A stretch of 64,000 nucleotides of DNA from Microvirga aerophila (GTDB lineage Bacteria; Pseudomonadota; Alphaproteobacteria; Rhizobiales; Beijerinckiaceae): positions 18,830 through 82,829 of the forward strand of contig NZ_QOIO01000026.1 in assembly GCF_003332305.1 (NCBI RefSeq). Direction: 5' to 3'. Position 1 is the first letter of the stretch. Every line of letters begins with the position of its first letter. The notes beneath the pieces were generated by a model. That model was not told the DNA's origin, did not search any database, and worked only from the letters and a program-made list of their open reading frames with translations. A program made the position numbers and the translations under genes. Positions 35,582-45,300 of the stretch are shown here, one piece after another.

Positions 35582-35619
35582 CAATCAAGATATAAAGACA
35601 TCTTTATATCTTGATTGCT
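35580..35619. promoter_or_regulatory. 40-bp near-perfect palindrome upstream of ahcY, candidate SahR-type operator
   Basis: Bases 35580-35598 and 35601-35619 are exact reverse complements (19-base arms) around a 2-base centre CA. The core, ATATAAAGA-CA-TCTTTATAT, is AT-rich and lies 73 bases upstream of ahcY. ArsR-family SahR regulators, which sense S-adenosylhomocysteine, are known to bind palindromes of this kind upstream of ahcY in Proteobacteria. It has no T-run, so a terminator is unlikely. It overlaps the last bases of the HPr gene. Confidence 0.65.
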
Positions 35620-35691
35620 TCCTGGCCGGCTCTCTGGTAGAGACGGGCTCAATCCGACACGCCACGTCATCTAACGCCAAGTGAGATCATC

Positions 35692-37122
35692 ATGAGCCAA
35701 GCCGCTCTGAAGAGCGCGAACGACGCGCACGATTATATCGTCAAAGACATCAGCCTCGCCGAGTTCGGCCGCAAGGAGATCTCGATCGCCGAAACCGAGA
35801 TGCCCGGCCTGATGGCGGTTCGCGAGGAATACGGCCCGAAGCAGCCCCTCAAGGGCGCCCGCATCGCCGGCTCGCTCCACATGACCATTCAGACAGCGGT
35901 TCTGATCGAGACCTTGAAGGCTCTCGGAGCCGATGTCCGCTGGGTGTCCTGCAACATCTACTCCACCCAGGATCACGCCGCCGCGGCGATTGCGGCTGCG
36001 GGCATTCCGGTCTTCGCCTATAAGGGCGAGACCCTCACCGAGTACTGGGACTACACCGCCAAGCTGTTCGACTGGCATGGCGGCGGCGTGCCCAACATGA
36101 TCCTGGACGACGGCGGCGACGCCACCATGCTGGTCCATCTCGGCCTGCGCGCCGAGCAGGGCGACGTGGCGTTCCTCGAGACGCCCGGCGCGGAAGAGGA
36201 AGAGGTTCTGTTCGCCCTGATCAAGCGCCTCCTCCAGGAGAAGCCGAAGGGCTGGTTCGCCGAGGTCGCCAAGTCGATCAAGGGCGTCTCGGAAGAGACC
36301 ACCACGGGCGTTCACCGCCTCTACATCATGGCCAAGGAAGGCAAGCTTCTGTTCCCGGCCATCAACGTCAACGACTCGGTCACCAAGTCGAAGTTCGACA
36401 ACCTCTACGGCTGCCGTGAGTCGCTCGTGGACGGCATCCGCCGCGGCACGGACGTGATGATGGCCGGCAAGGTCGCCATGGTGGCGGGCTTCGGCGACGT
36501 GGGCAAGGGTTCGGCCGCTTCGCTCCGTCAGGCCGGCTGCCGCGTGCTCGTGTCCGAAGTCGATCCGATCTGCGCCCTTCAGGCCGCCATGGAAGGCTAT
36601 GAGGTCACGACCATGGAGGACGCGGCTCCCCGCGCCGACATCTTCGTCACCGCCACCGGCAACAAGGACGTGATCACCCTCGACCACATGCGCGCCATGA
36701 AGGACCGGGCGATCGTCTGCAACATCGGCCACTTCGACAACGAGATCCAGGTTGCGGGCCTCAAGAATCTCAAGTGGACCAACATCAAGCCGCAGGTCGA
36801 CGAGATCACGTTCGCGGACGGCCACCGCATCATCCTGCTGTCGGAAGGCCGCCTCGTGAACCTCGGCAACGCCATGGGTCACCCGTCCTTCGTGATGTCG
36901 GCCTCGTTCACGAACCAGACGCTCGCCCAGATCGAGCTGTGGAACAACGCAGGCAAGTACGAGAAGAAGGTCTACACCCTGCCCAAGCACCTGGACGAGA
37001 AGGTGGCCTCGCTGCATCTCGATAAGATCGGCGTGAAGCTCACCAAGCTGCGCCCCGATCAGGCCTCCTACATCGGCGTCAGCGAGACCGGTCCGTTCAA
37101 GCCGGATCACTACCGCTACTGA
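35692..37122 (+). CDS. ahcY: Adenosylhomocysteinase, 476 aa
   Basis: S-adenosylhomocysteine hydrolase, which splits SAH into homocysteine and adenosine in the methyl cycle. The NAD-binding motif [10 protein letters not shown], the substrate-side [35 protein letters not shown] and the C-terminal PDHYRY-type ending (KPDHYRY) are intact. It is of the long form with the approximately 40-residue insert found in bacteria and plants. A SahR-like palindrome lies upstream and a clear terminator downstream, so it is probably a single-gene transcription unit separate from ptsH. Confidence 0.96.
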   Translation: MSQAALKSANDAHDYIVKDISLAEFGRKEISIAETEMPGLMAVREEYGPKQPLKGARIAGSLHMTIQTAVLIETLKALGADVRWVSCNIYSTQDHAAAAIAAAGIPVFAYKGETLTEYWDYTAKLFDWHGGGVPNMILDDGGDATMLVHLGLRAEQGDVAFLETPGAEEEEVLFALIKRLLQEKPKGWFAEVAKSIKGVSEETTTGVHRLYIMAKEGKLLFPAINVNDSVTKSKFDNLYGCRESLVDGIRRGTDVMMAGKVAMVAGFGDVGKGSAASLRQAGCRVLVSEVDPICALQAAMEGYEVTTMEDAAPRADIFVTATGNKDVITLDHMRAMKDRAIVCNIGHFDNEIQVAGLKNLKWTNIKPQVDEITFADGHRIILLSEGRLVNLGNAMGHPSFVMSASFTNQTLAQIELWNNAGKYEKKVYTLPKHLDEKVASLHLDKIGVKLTKLRPDQASYIGVSETGPFKPDHYRY

Positions 37123-37150
37123 TCGCCCGTCGACGATCAAACCCTTGAGA

Positions 37151-37176
37151 AAAGCCCGGCAATGCCGGGCTTTTTT
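37151..37176 (+). terminator. Rho-independent terminator after ahcY
   Basis: GCCCGGC and GCCGGGC (37154-37160 and 37164-37170) pair around AAT, extended by AAA/TTT, followed by a run of six T. It ends the ahcY transcript 30 bases past the stop. Confidence 0.92.
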
Positions 37177-37283
37177 CTTGCGCAAGGCCAGACGTCCCAT
37201 CCGAATCGGCGCGATTTCCGCCGCGCGAAATAAGCCTGACGCAAGGTTAGTGGCCGATTGTCCACAGGTTCTCCAAAGGAAGC

Positions 37284-37298
37284 TTAAGAGGGCCTTAA
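37284..37298. promoter_or_regulatory. CtrA-type binding site upstream of divL
   Basis: An exact TTAA-N7-TTAA motif (TTAA at 37284 and 37295) lies about 194 bases upstream of the divL start, inside a 314-base gap (37178-37491) that otherwise holds no gene. This is the full-length consensus of the cell-cycle regulator CtrA. DivL modulates the CckA-ChpT-CtrA relay, so this site suggests feedback. Binding is inferred. Confidence 0.6.
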
Positions 37299-37491
37299 CC
37301 CTCTTTCTGGCGGAGTCATCGGTGGTCTATTGTGAACGCGAATCGTCCGGCGTGTCGGGTTTCACAAACCGTGCCGGCAGTTCCGTTCATGCGTAACCGA
37401 AAACCCCTCTGCGGCGATCGAAATCCGCCGGGGCAAGAACATTTTTGGCTCTTTTTCAAGAGCTTCCAACGACCGGGAAGGACAGCGCGGC

Positions 37492-40053
37492 ATGGCCGAG
37501 GCCACGGAGCACAAGGGCGCAGACGAGACGGCGGGAATTCTCGCCGCGGCCCGGGCTCCCCTGGCGTTCACCCTGCTGGCGGGTACGTCCTGGCCGGCGC
37601 TCGCCGCCGACGTCACCCTCCCGTTCACCAAAGAAGCCCTGGATTTCTTCGGATTCCTGCAAAGCTACAACCTCCACAACGCCGCCTCTTTCGGCATTTT
37701 CTTAGGGTTGGTGGCTTTCTCGACCACGACCGCCCTGATGCTGCTGCAGCAGCAGCGGCGCTCCTCCCGGCGCGAGCGGGCCTTGCGGGCGGAGCTCGCC
37801 GCGTTGCGCGGCGCCGATGACCTCGCGGCCCTGCTCATGGGCTCGGAGCGTCAGCTCCTGGTGAGCTGGCAGGGGCGGGACGGCGAGCCGCGATTCGAGG
37901 GCGATCCGTCCATCGTGGCGGACGGCGCTCCGGCCAAGCGCGCCTTGGCGTTCGGTGCATGGCTCGCGCCAAGCGACGCCGCCGCTGTCGAGGCCGCTCT
38001 CGAGCAGTTGAAACAACGCGGCGAAAGCTTCCGGCTGACGGCCAGGGCGCTTGCCAACCGGTTCATCGACGTGGAAGGCCGCACCATGGGCGGCCGGGCG
38101 ATCCTGCGGCTGCGCGACATCACCGGAGACCGGTCCGAACTGCTGAAAGCGCGCTCGGACCTTCTGGCGGCCCGAGGCGACCTGCGGTCGATGACCACGC
38201 TTCTCGATGCGGTCGCCTACCCGCTGTGGATCCGCGATGCGGAGAACAGGCTCGTGTGGGCGAACCAGGCTTATCTGCGCTCCGTCGAGGCGTCCGACCT
38301 GGACGACGCGGCAAGCCGCTCCCTGGAGCTGCTCGACCAGCAGACCCGCGATGAATCGAAACGCCAGCGCATGACCGGCGGAACGTTCACAGCCCGCGTC
38401 ACCGCCTTCATGGCCGGCCAGCGCGCCGTGCTCGACGTGGTCGAGCGGCCGACAGTGGGCGGCAGCGCCGGCATCGCCGTGGACGTATCGGAACTCGAAT
38501 CGGTCCGCACCGACCTGCAGCGCCAGATGGACGCTCATGTGCGCACCCTCGACCAGCTGCCGACGGCGGTTGCGATCTTCGATGCCAAGCAGCACCTCAT
38601 CTTCAGCAACGCGGCCTATCAGCGCCTCTGGAATCTCGACCACGCATTCTTAAGCTCGCGCCCGACGGACAGCGAAGTGCTTGATCGTCTGCGCGCCGGG
38701 CGCAAGCTCCCGGAGCAGGCCGATTTCCGCGCCTGGAAGGCGGATTTCCTCACCGGCTATCAGGCGGTCGAGCCCCAGGAAATCTGGTGGCACCTGCCGG
38801 ACCGCCGGACCCTGCGCGTCGTCATCAACCCGAATCCTCGGGGCGGCGTGACCTACCTGTTCGATGACGTGAGCGAACGCTTCGAGCTGGAATCGCAGGT
38901 GACGGCATTGACCCGCGTGCAGAGCGAGACCCTCGACACCTTGAAGGAAGGCGTTGTGGTGTTCGGCTCGGACGGACGGCTCAAGTTGCACAACCGCGCT
39001 TTCGCGGACATGTGGAGCCTGCCGTCCGACCTGCCGGCCGAGCACCCGCATATCGACGTGGTCATCAAGGCCTGCCGACTGCTGGCTCCGCGCGAAGAGC
39101 CGTGGATCGACATTCGCGGCGCAGTCGCAGGGCTTGCGGACATGCGCATGGGTCTCAGCTGCCGCATGGAGCGTCGGGACGGCTCCGCGGTCGATTGCAC
39201 CGCGCAGCCCCTGCCGGATGGCGCGACGCTCCTGACCTTCATCGACGTGACCGCAAGCGTCAGCGTGGAGCGCGCTCTGACCGAGCGCAACGACGCGCTG
39301 GAGCGGGCTTCGCGCCTGCGCGACGAGTTCGTGCACCACGTGTCCTACGAGCTGCGCTCGCCGCTGACCAACGTCATCGGCTTCACGCAGCTTCTCGGCG
39401 ACGAGACGGTGGGCGCGCTCAATCCACGCCAGCGGGATTACGCGGATCACATCATGCGCTCCTCGGCGGCGCTTCTGGCGATCCTCAACGACATTCTGGA
39501 TCTGGCATCCATCGACACCGGCTCCCTGGAACTGGTGCCGGAGATCGTCGACATCCGCTCCACCATCGAGGCCGCCATGCGGGGCCTCGAGGACCGGCTC
39601 ACGGAATCCACCCTTAACGTGATCATCGACGCGCCGGACGACATCGGCTCCTTCGTGGCCGACGGCAAGCGCATCCGGCAGATCCTGTTCAACCTCCTGT
39701 CCAACGCGGTCGGGTTCTCAGGCCCTGGCCAGACCATCCAGGTCAGCGCCCGGAAGACAGGCGGCGAAGTGATCTTCACCGTGAGGGATCAGGGACGCGG
39801 CATGCCGCCCGAGATCAAGGCCCGCATCTTCGACCGGTTCGAGAGCCACACCCTGGGGACGCGCCATCGCGGCGTTGGCTTGGGACTGTCCATCGTCCGC
39901 TCCTTCGTGGAGCTCCATGGCGGCCGCATCGACGTATCCTCGGAGCCCGGCAAGGGCACCACGGTCACCTGCGCGTTCCCGAACGAGCGGATGGAATCGC
40001 CGTCGGATGGCCGTTCCGCGCAGAATGCGCTACCACCGATCGCTGCCGAGTAG
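37492..40053 (+). CDS. divL: DivL-like PAS-domain tyrosine pseudokinase, 853 aa
   Basis: An inner-membrane-associated PAS sensor with a hydrophobic N-terminal segment (about residues 55-83), several PAS-like modules (about 110-210, 235-350, 360-480, 485-600), then DHp and ATPase domains. The phosphoacceptor position of the DHp box reads HHVSYELRSPLTN: Tyr619 replaces the usual His, the defining feature of DivL. The ATPase domain retains FNLLSNAVGFS, DQGRGMPP and GVGLGLSIVRSF. DivL works with CckA and DivK to control CtrA activity. Its place between ahcY and tsaE is typical of this order. The ATG at 37492 follows GGAAGGA at a rather long spacing. Confidence 0.88.
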   Translation: MAEATEHKGADETAGILAAARAPLAFTLLAGTSWPALAADVTLPFTKEALDFFGFLQSYNLHNAASFGIFLGLVAFSTTTALMLLQQQRRSSRRERALRAELAALRGADDLAALLMGSERQLLVSWQGRDGEPRFEGDPSIVADGAPAKRALAFGAWLAPSDAAAVEAALEQLKQRGESFRLTARALANRFIDVEGRTMGGRAILRLRDITGDRSELLKARSDLLAARGDLRSMTTLLDAVAYPLWIRDAENRLVWANQAYLRSVEASDLDDAASRSLELLDQQTRDESKRQRMTGGTFTARVTAFMAGQRAVLDVVERPTVGGSAGIAVDVSELESVRTDLQRQMDAHVRTLDQLPTAVAIFDAKQHLIFSNAAYQRLWNLDHAFLSSRPTDSEVLDRLRAGRKLPEQADFRAWKADFLTGYQAVEPQEIWWHLPDRRTLRVVINPNPRGGVTYLFDDVSERFELESQVTALTRVQSETLDTLKEGVVVFGSDGRLKLHNRAFADMWSLPSDLPAEHPHIDVVIKACRLLAPREEPWIDIRGAVAGLADMRMGLSCRMERRDGSAVDCTAQPLPDGATLLTFIDVTASVSVERALTERNDALERASRLRDEFVHHVSYELRSPLTNVIGFTQLLGDETVGALNPRQRDYADHIMRSSAALLAILNDILDLASIDTGSLELVPEIVDIRSTIEAAMRGLEDRLTESTLNVIIDAPDDIGSFVADGKRIRQILFNLLSNAVGFSGPGQTIQVSARKTGGEVIFTVRDQGRGMPPEIKARIFDRFESHTLGTRHRGVGLGLSIVRSFVELHGGRIDVSSEPGKGTTVTCAFPNERMESPSDGRSAQNALPPIAAE

Positions 40054-40061
40054 GATCGGCG

Positions 40062-41636
40062 ATGGTGAATGGATTGGCCCGCATGTCCGACGAAGATGAG
40101 GCGCAGGACCTCTGGATCGTGACCCTTCCGGATCACGAAGCGACGGAGCGTCTTGCTCGAATCGTGGCCGAAGAGCTCAAGCCCGGCGATCTCGTCACGC
40201 TTTCGGGGGGCCTCGGCGCGGGCAAGACCACCCTGGCGCGCGCCCTCATCCGCGCGCTGGCGGGCGACCCGGAGCTGGAGGTTCCAAGCCCGACCTTCAC
40301 GTTGATGCAGGTCTATGACGGCTCTCGTTCTCCGATCGTGCACGCGGATTTCTACCGCCTGTCGGGCGGCTACGAACTGGTCGAGCTCGGCTGGGACGAG
40401 ATGACCGAGAACGCCGTCACGCTGGTCGAATGGCCCGAGCGTGCGGACGACGCCCTGAGGGAAGAGCGCCTCGACATCGCTCTCGACATTGCACCCAGCG
40501 GCGGCCGGGTCGCGACGCTCTCGGCCACGAGGGCATTCCTGCCCCGCCTCCTGCGGCTCAAAGCCTATCGCGGCATCGTCGAGCGCTGCGGTTGGGCGGA
40601 TGCGGTGCGCAAGCCGATGCCCGGAGACGCATCCGTCATCCGATCCTACGAGCGCCTTGTGAAGCCCACGGGCGAAACCGCCCTGCTGATGATCTCGCCT
40701 CCCCGTCCCGTCGGCCCGCCGGTGCGCCGCGGCAAGCCCTACACGACGATCGCGAAACTTGCCGAGACGGTTCATGCTTTCGTGGCCGTGGACCGGGGCC
40801 TGCGCTCGCTGGGGCTCAGCGCGCCCGAGATCTACGGCGAAGACCTCGAGACCGGCCTGTTGCTGATCGAGGATCTCGGTTCCGAGCCGGTCATCGACGC
40901 AAACGGCCCAGTCCCGGAGCGATACGCCGAGGCGACACGGGTCCTGGTGCACCTCCACGGCACAGTCTTGCCGCAGGTTCTGCCCGCCGCGGAAGGCCAT
41001 GACCACTCCATTCCGCCCTACGACCTGGAAGCGCTCCTGATCGAGGTGGAGCTTCTGGCGGACTGGTATGTGCCGCACATCATCGGCAATCAGCTGTCGG
41101 GATCCGCGCGGGCGGAATTCGTCAATCTCTGGTCGGAGGTTCTGGGCGAAATCATCGCCGCGCCCACCACCTGGACGTTGCGCGACTTCCATTCGCCCAA
41201 CCTGATCTGGATGCCCGAGCGGGAAGGCCTGCAGCGGGTCGGCATCATCGACTTCCAGGACGCGGTGCTGGGCTCGCCCGCCTACGACGTGGCGTCCCTC
41301 CTGCAGGATGCGCGGGTGACCGTGCCGCCGGAACTGGAACTCAAGCTCATCGGGCTCTACGCCCGCGAGCGCAAGCAGTTCGACCGTAACTTCGACGTGG
41401 CGGCCTTTGCCCGCGCCTATGCGATCATGGGCACGCAGCGCGCCACCAAGATCCTCGGCATCTTCGCCCGGCTCGACCTGAGGGACGGTAAGCCGCATTA
41501 CCTCAAGCACCTGCCGCGCATCGAAACCTATCTTGCCCGCAACCTCGCCCATCCGGCGCTGGCAAAGCTGAAGGGTTGGTACGAGCGCTATCTGCCTCGC
41601 CTCATCCCCGTGGACGACACGCCCCCCTCTTCTTAG
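40062..41636 (+). CDS. tsaE: TsaE-AmgK fusion: tRNA t6A ATPase subunit plus amino-sugar kinase, 524 aa
   Basis: Residues about 15-155 form TsaE, the ATPase of the tRNA threonylcarbamoyladenosine complex, with Walker A SGGLGAGKTTLARA and SPTFTLMQVY, HADFYRL and VEWPER. Residues about 175-520 form an aminoglycoside-phosphotransferase-fold kinase resembling AmgK, with LRDFHSPNLIWMP (catalytic loop) and GIIDFQDAVLGSPAYDVASL (metal loop). AmgK phosphorylates MurNAc/GlcNAc at C1 in peptidoglycan recycling. The MurU-like nucleotidyltransferase gene follows by 11 bases, which supports this reading. AGGATCGGCG before the ATG at 40062 sets the start; ATG 40083 is the alternative. No frameshift separates the two parts. 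Confidence 0.9.
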   Translation: MVNGLARMSDEDEAQDLWIVTLPDHEATERLARIVAEELKPGDLVTLSGGLGAGKTTLARALIRALAGDPELEVPSPTFTLMQVYDGSRSPIVHADFYRLSGGYELVELGWDEMTENAVTLVEWPERADDALREERLDIALDIAPSGGRVATLSATRAFLPRLLRLKAYRGIVERCGWADAVRKPMPGDASVIRSYERLVKPTGETALLMISPPRPVGPPVRRGKPYTTIAKLAETVHAFVAVDRGLRSLGLSAPEIYGEDLETGLLLIEDLGSEPVIDANGPVPERYAEATRVLVHLHGTVLPQVLPAAEGHDHSIPPYDLEALLIEVELLADWYVPHIIGNQLSGSARAEFVNLWSEVLGEIIAAPTTWTLRDFHSPNLIWMPEREGLQRVGIIDFQDAVLGSPAYDVASLLQDARVTVPPELELKLIGLYARERKQFDRNFDVAAFARAYAIMGTQRATKILGIFARLDLRDGKPHYLKHLPRIETYLARNLAHPALAKLKGWYERYLPRLIPVDDTPPSS

Positions 41637-41647
41637 AGCTTGATCCT

Positions 41648-42373
41648 TTGTCCCACTCGTCCCCGCAAAAAGCCATCGTTCTCGCCGCCGGGCTGGGCAA
41701 GCGCATGCTGCCGATCACGGCCACCATGCCCAAGCCCCTGGTCAAGGTCGGCGGCCGGAGCCTGATCGACTTCGCCCTCGATCGACTGCACGAGGCCGGC
41801 ATGGAGACCGTGGTGGTGAACGTCCATCACTTCGCTGACATGCTCGAGGCCCACTTACGCACACGCAAAATGCCGCAGATCGTGGTGTCGGACGAGCGCG
41901 ACGAGGTGCTGGAAACGGGCGGCGGCGTGAAGAAGGCGCTGCCGCTTTTGAGCGATGGTCCCTTCATCACCTTCAACTCCGATTCCATCTGGGTTGAGGG
42001 ACAGGAGCCCAACCTCAAGCGCCTGGTTTCAGCCTGGGATCCGGCCAGAATGGATATCCTGATGCTTGTGGCGCCTTTGGAAACAAGCGTCGGCTACGAG
42101 GGACGGGGCGATTTCAGCATGGATCAAGATGGCCGCCTACGTCGCCGCAAAGGCGACGAGACGGCGCCGTTCGTCTATGCGGGCGTTGCGATTGTAAAGC
42201 CGGAACTCGTGGACGGCAGCCCCGAGGGGCCGTTCTCGGCCAATCTTTTCTACGACAAGGCCATCGCCAAGGACCGACTCTACGGCTTGCAGCTTGACGG
42301 TCAGTGGCTGCATGTTGGTGAGCCGCAGGCCATAAAGGTGGCAGAGGAGCGCCTGGCCGCCAGCCTGCGGTGA
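41648..42373 (+). CDS. murU: MurU-like sugar-phosphate nucleotidyltransferase, 241 aa
   Basis: A nucleotidyltransferase-fold enzyme with the signature VLAAGLGKRMLPITATMPKP at the N-terminus, NSDSIW as metal-binding region and HVGEPQAIKVAEERL near the C-terminus. MurU converts MurNAc-1-phosphate and UTP to UDP-MurNAc, the step after AmgK, and the gene follows the AmgK-containing fusion directly. Other NDP-sugar products, such as mannose-1-phosphate derived ones, cannot be excluded by sequence alone. The start is taken as TTG at 41648, where homology begins, since no ATG is available; upstream in-frame codons overlap the previous gene. Confidence 0.82.
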   Translation: MSHSSPQKAIVLAAGLGKRMLPITATMPKPLVKVGGRSLIDFALDRLHEAGMETVVVNVHHFADMLEAHLRTRKMPQIVVSDERDEVLETGGGVKKALPLLSDGPFITFNSDSIWVEGQEPNLKRLVSAWDPARMDILMLVAPLETSVGYEGRGDFSMDQDGRLRRRKGDETAPFVYAGVAIVKPELVDGSPEGPFSANLFYDKAIAKDRLYGLQLDGQWLHVGEPQAIKVAEERLAASLR

Positions 42374-42383
42374 GGGTTTTTGA

Positions 42384-45300
42384 GTGTCGCGTATCGTAAC
42401 CAACGTCTTTTCCATTCCGCCGGGCGGCGCGTTCCTGCCCACCCTGGTGGATTCGCTGATCGACGGCCGCCTCGTCGGCCCATTGCCGGATGATCCGGCG
42501 GCTCTCAGCGATGTGACGATCTATGTGCCGACCCGACGCGCCACCCGGGCGCTGATCGCCCTTCTGGCCGAACGAGGCGGCGCCAAGGCGCAGCTCCTGC
42601 CGCGCATCGTGCCTCTCGGCGAAACGGATGAAGCCGAATTCGAGCTGACGGGCCTCGAGGGCACGCCGCTCGAGGAAGCCGCCTCCTTGAAGCCGCCGAT
42701 CCCGCCCCTGGAGCGCCGCCTCATCCTGACCCGCCTCGTCCAGCGCTGGTCGGCGGAAGTGGACAGGAGCCTGTTGCAGCTCGGTCCCGGCGTTCCGTTC
42801 ATGGTGCCGGCCTCGCCCGCCGATGCGGTGGGGCTGGCGGGCGATCTCGAAACCCTCATGGATGCGTTCACCACCGAGGGCATCGACTGGCATGCCCTGG
42901 AACTCGCCGTGGATGCCGATTACTCCGAATATTTCCGCATCACCCGGCATTTCGTGCAGATCGCCAGCGAGAACTGGCCGAAGATCCTGCTCGAACGCCA
43001 GGCCAGCGACCCGGCGCAGCGGCGCGGCGCGCTGATCGAGGCCGAGGCCCGGCGCCTCACCCGCGAGCGCCCCGCGAACCCGATCATCGTGGCAGGCTCC
43101 ACCGGTTCGGTGCCGGCCACCGCGAACCTGATGGCGGCAATTGCGCGCCTGCCGAAGGGCGCTGTGGTGCTGCCCGGGCTCGACGTGGATCTCGACGAGG
43201 AAAGCTGGGCCACCATCGGCGGCATCGGCGATGACGAGACGGATCCCGTGCACGGCCACCCGCAGGCGAACCTGCGCCGCCTTCTCGACAAGCATCTGCG
43301 CGTGAAGCGCGCCGAGGTGACAGTCTTGGGCGACGTTCCCGAGAAGGCGCGCGCCCGAAACCATCTGCTCTCGGAGGCGCTGCGCCCGGCGGACACCACC
43401 CATCGCTGGTCCCTCATCGCCCCTGCCGACAGGCAGGCCATGGCCGCTAAAGGCTGCGAGGGGCTCACTGTCGTGGAAGCGGCGGACGAGCGCGAGGAGG
43501 CGCTGGCCATCGCGGTGGCCTTGCGGGAAACCATCGCGCATCCCGGCCAGACCGCCGCCCTCGTGACGCCCGACCGGGCGCTGGCCGCTCGCGTGACGGC
43601 GGAACTCGCCCGCTGGGGCCTGTCGGTGGAGGATTCGGCCGGCATTCCACTTTCCGACACGCCCGCCGGCCGCATGGCGCGTCTCGCGGCGGAGGCGGCG
43701 GCGGACGATCTACGGCCAGTACGCGTCCTCGCGCTCCTCGCCCACCCCCTCGTACGCCTCGGCCTGCCGCGCGCTACCGTCGAACAGGCCGCCAGTGTTC
43801 TGGAAATTGGCGTGCTGCGCGGTCCCGCGCCGGCGCAGGGGATCGAGGGCATCCGCACCACATTGGCGATCCGTCGCACCGAGAAGGACCACCGCACGCC
43901 GCGGCCCCGGGCGCGCCTCACCGATGCTGATTGGGACTTGGCCGATGAGGTGCTGCAACGGCTCGGGATGGCGTTCGATGGCTTTACGCCCGCCGTGCAT
44001 GGCGAAGGCGCGCTCGATCTGAAATCGCTGACGGAAGAGCACCGCCGCGCCGTCGAGATGCTGTGCGCGTTGCCGGACGACGCGGAGGCGGAGGAGCAGG
44101 ACGCTTCCGTCGAGGCACTCGCGGCCCTTTTCGACGATCTCATCCTGTCGCAGACCGGCAGCATCGAAGGCCGCTTCGTCGATTATCCGAGTTTCTTCAC
44201 GGCGCTCGCCAAGCAGCGGACCCTGAGCCCGTCGCCCCGCGCAACCCATCGCCGCCTCAAGATCCTAGGTCTTTTGGAAGCGCGTCTTCTGTCGGTGGAT
44301 CGCGTCGTTCTCGGCGGCCTGGATGAGGGCACATGGCCGCCGCGCACGGTGACGGATGCGTTCCTCAATCGACCCATGCGCAGCCGCGTCGGCCTTGCGC
44401 CGCCGGAGCGCCGCATCGGCCAGACGGCGCACGATTTCGTTCAGGCGCTCGGTACCCACGACGTGGTGATCACCCGGGCGCAGAAGCGCGACGGCTCGCC
44501 CATGGTGCCCTCGCGCTTCCTGCAGCGCCTCAAGGCTTTCACGGGCCCCGAGATCTGGGGCCGCATGGTGAAGGCGGGCGAGCGGTACCGGGCGCTTGCG
44601 CGCCACCTCGACACGCCGCAAGCCTCACCGCCCCTGCCGCGCCCACGGCCGAAACCCGACCCAGCCCTGTTCCCGCGCACCCTCAGCGTCACCGAAATCG
44701 AGACGCTGGTGCGCGATCCGTACTCCATCTTCGCGCGCCATGTCCTGAAGCTCGATGCGCTCGATGCCATCGCGACCGCGCCAAGCGCCGCCGATCGTGG
44801 CACGATCATCCACGACGTGCTGGGCGGATTCGCCGAAGCCTACCCGAAGGCCCTGCCCGTTCATGCGCAGGAGGACCTGCTCTCACGTGGGGTGGAAGCC
44901 TTCGCGGAGATCGCCGAGGCCTATCCGGAACTCTACGCCGAGTGGTGGCCGCGCTTCACGCGGCTTGCCACCGACTTCGTCGTCTGGGAACAGGGGCGTC
45001 GTCCGGATCTCATCGAGGTTTTTGCCGAGCGATCCGGCAAGCTGCCGATCCCGCTCAGCGATGGCACGATCTTTACGCTTCGCGCCCGCGCGGACCGGAT
45101 CGAGCAACGACGGGACGGCGGCTTCACGATCATCGATTTCAAGACCGGGCAGCCTCCCGGCCTGCGCGAGGTTTATGCGGGCTTCTCGCCGCAGCTCACG
45201 CTGGAGGCCGTGATGCTGATGAAGGGTGCGTTCAGGGGCCTGCCCGCCGCCAAGGACACGCCGGATCTCGTCTACATCCACACCACTGGCGGCCGCGAGC

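Noticed and set aside
35580..35619. Reading the ahcY palindrome as a Rho-independent terminator or SAM/SAH riboswitch
   Set aside because: The stem is AT-rich with a 2-base centre and no T-run, and no conserved riboswitch core is seen; a protein-binding operator fits better.
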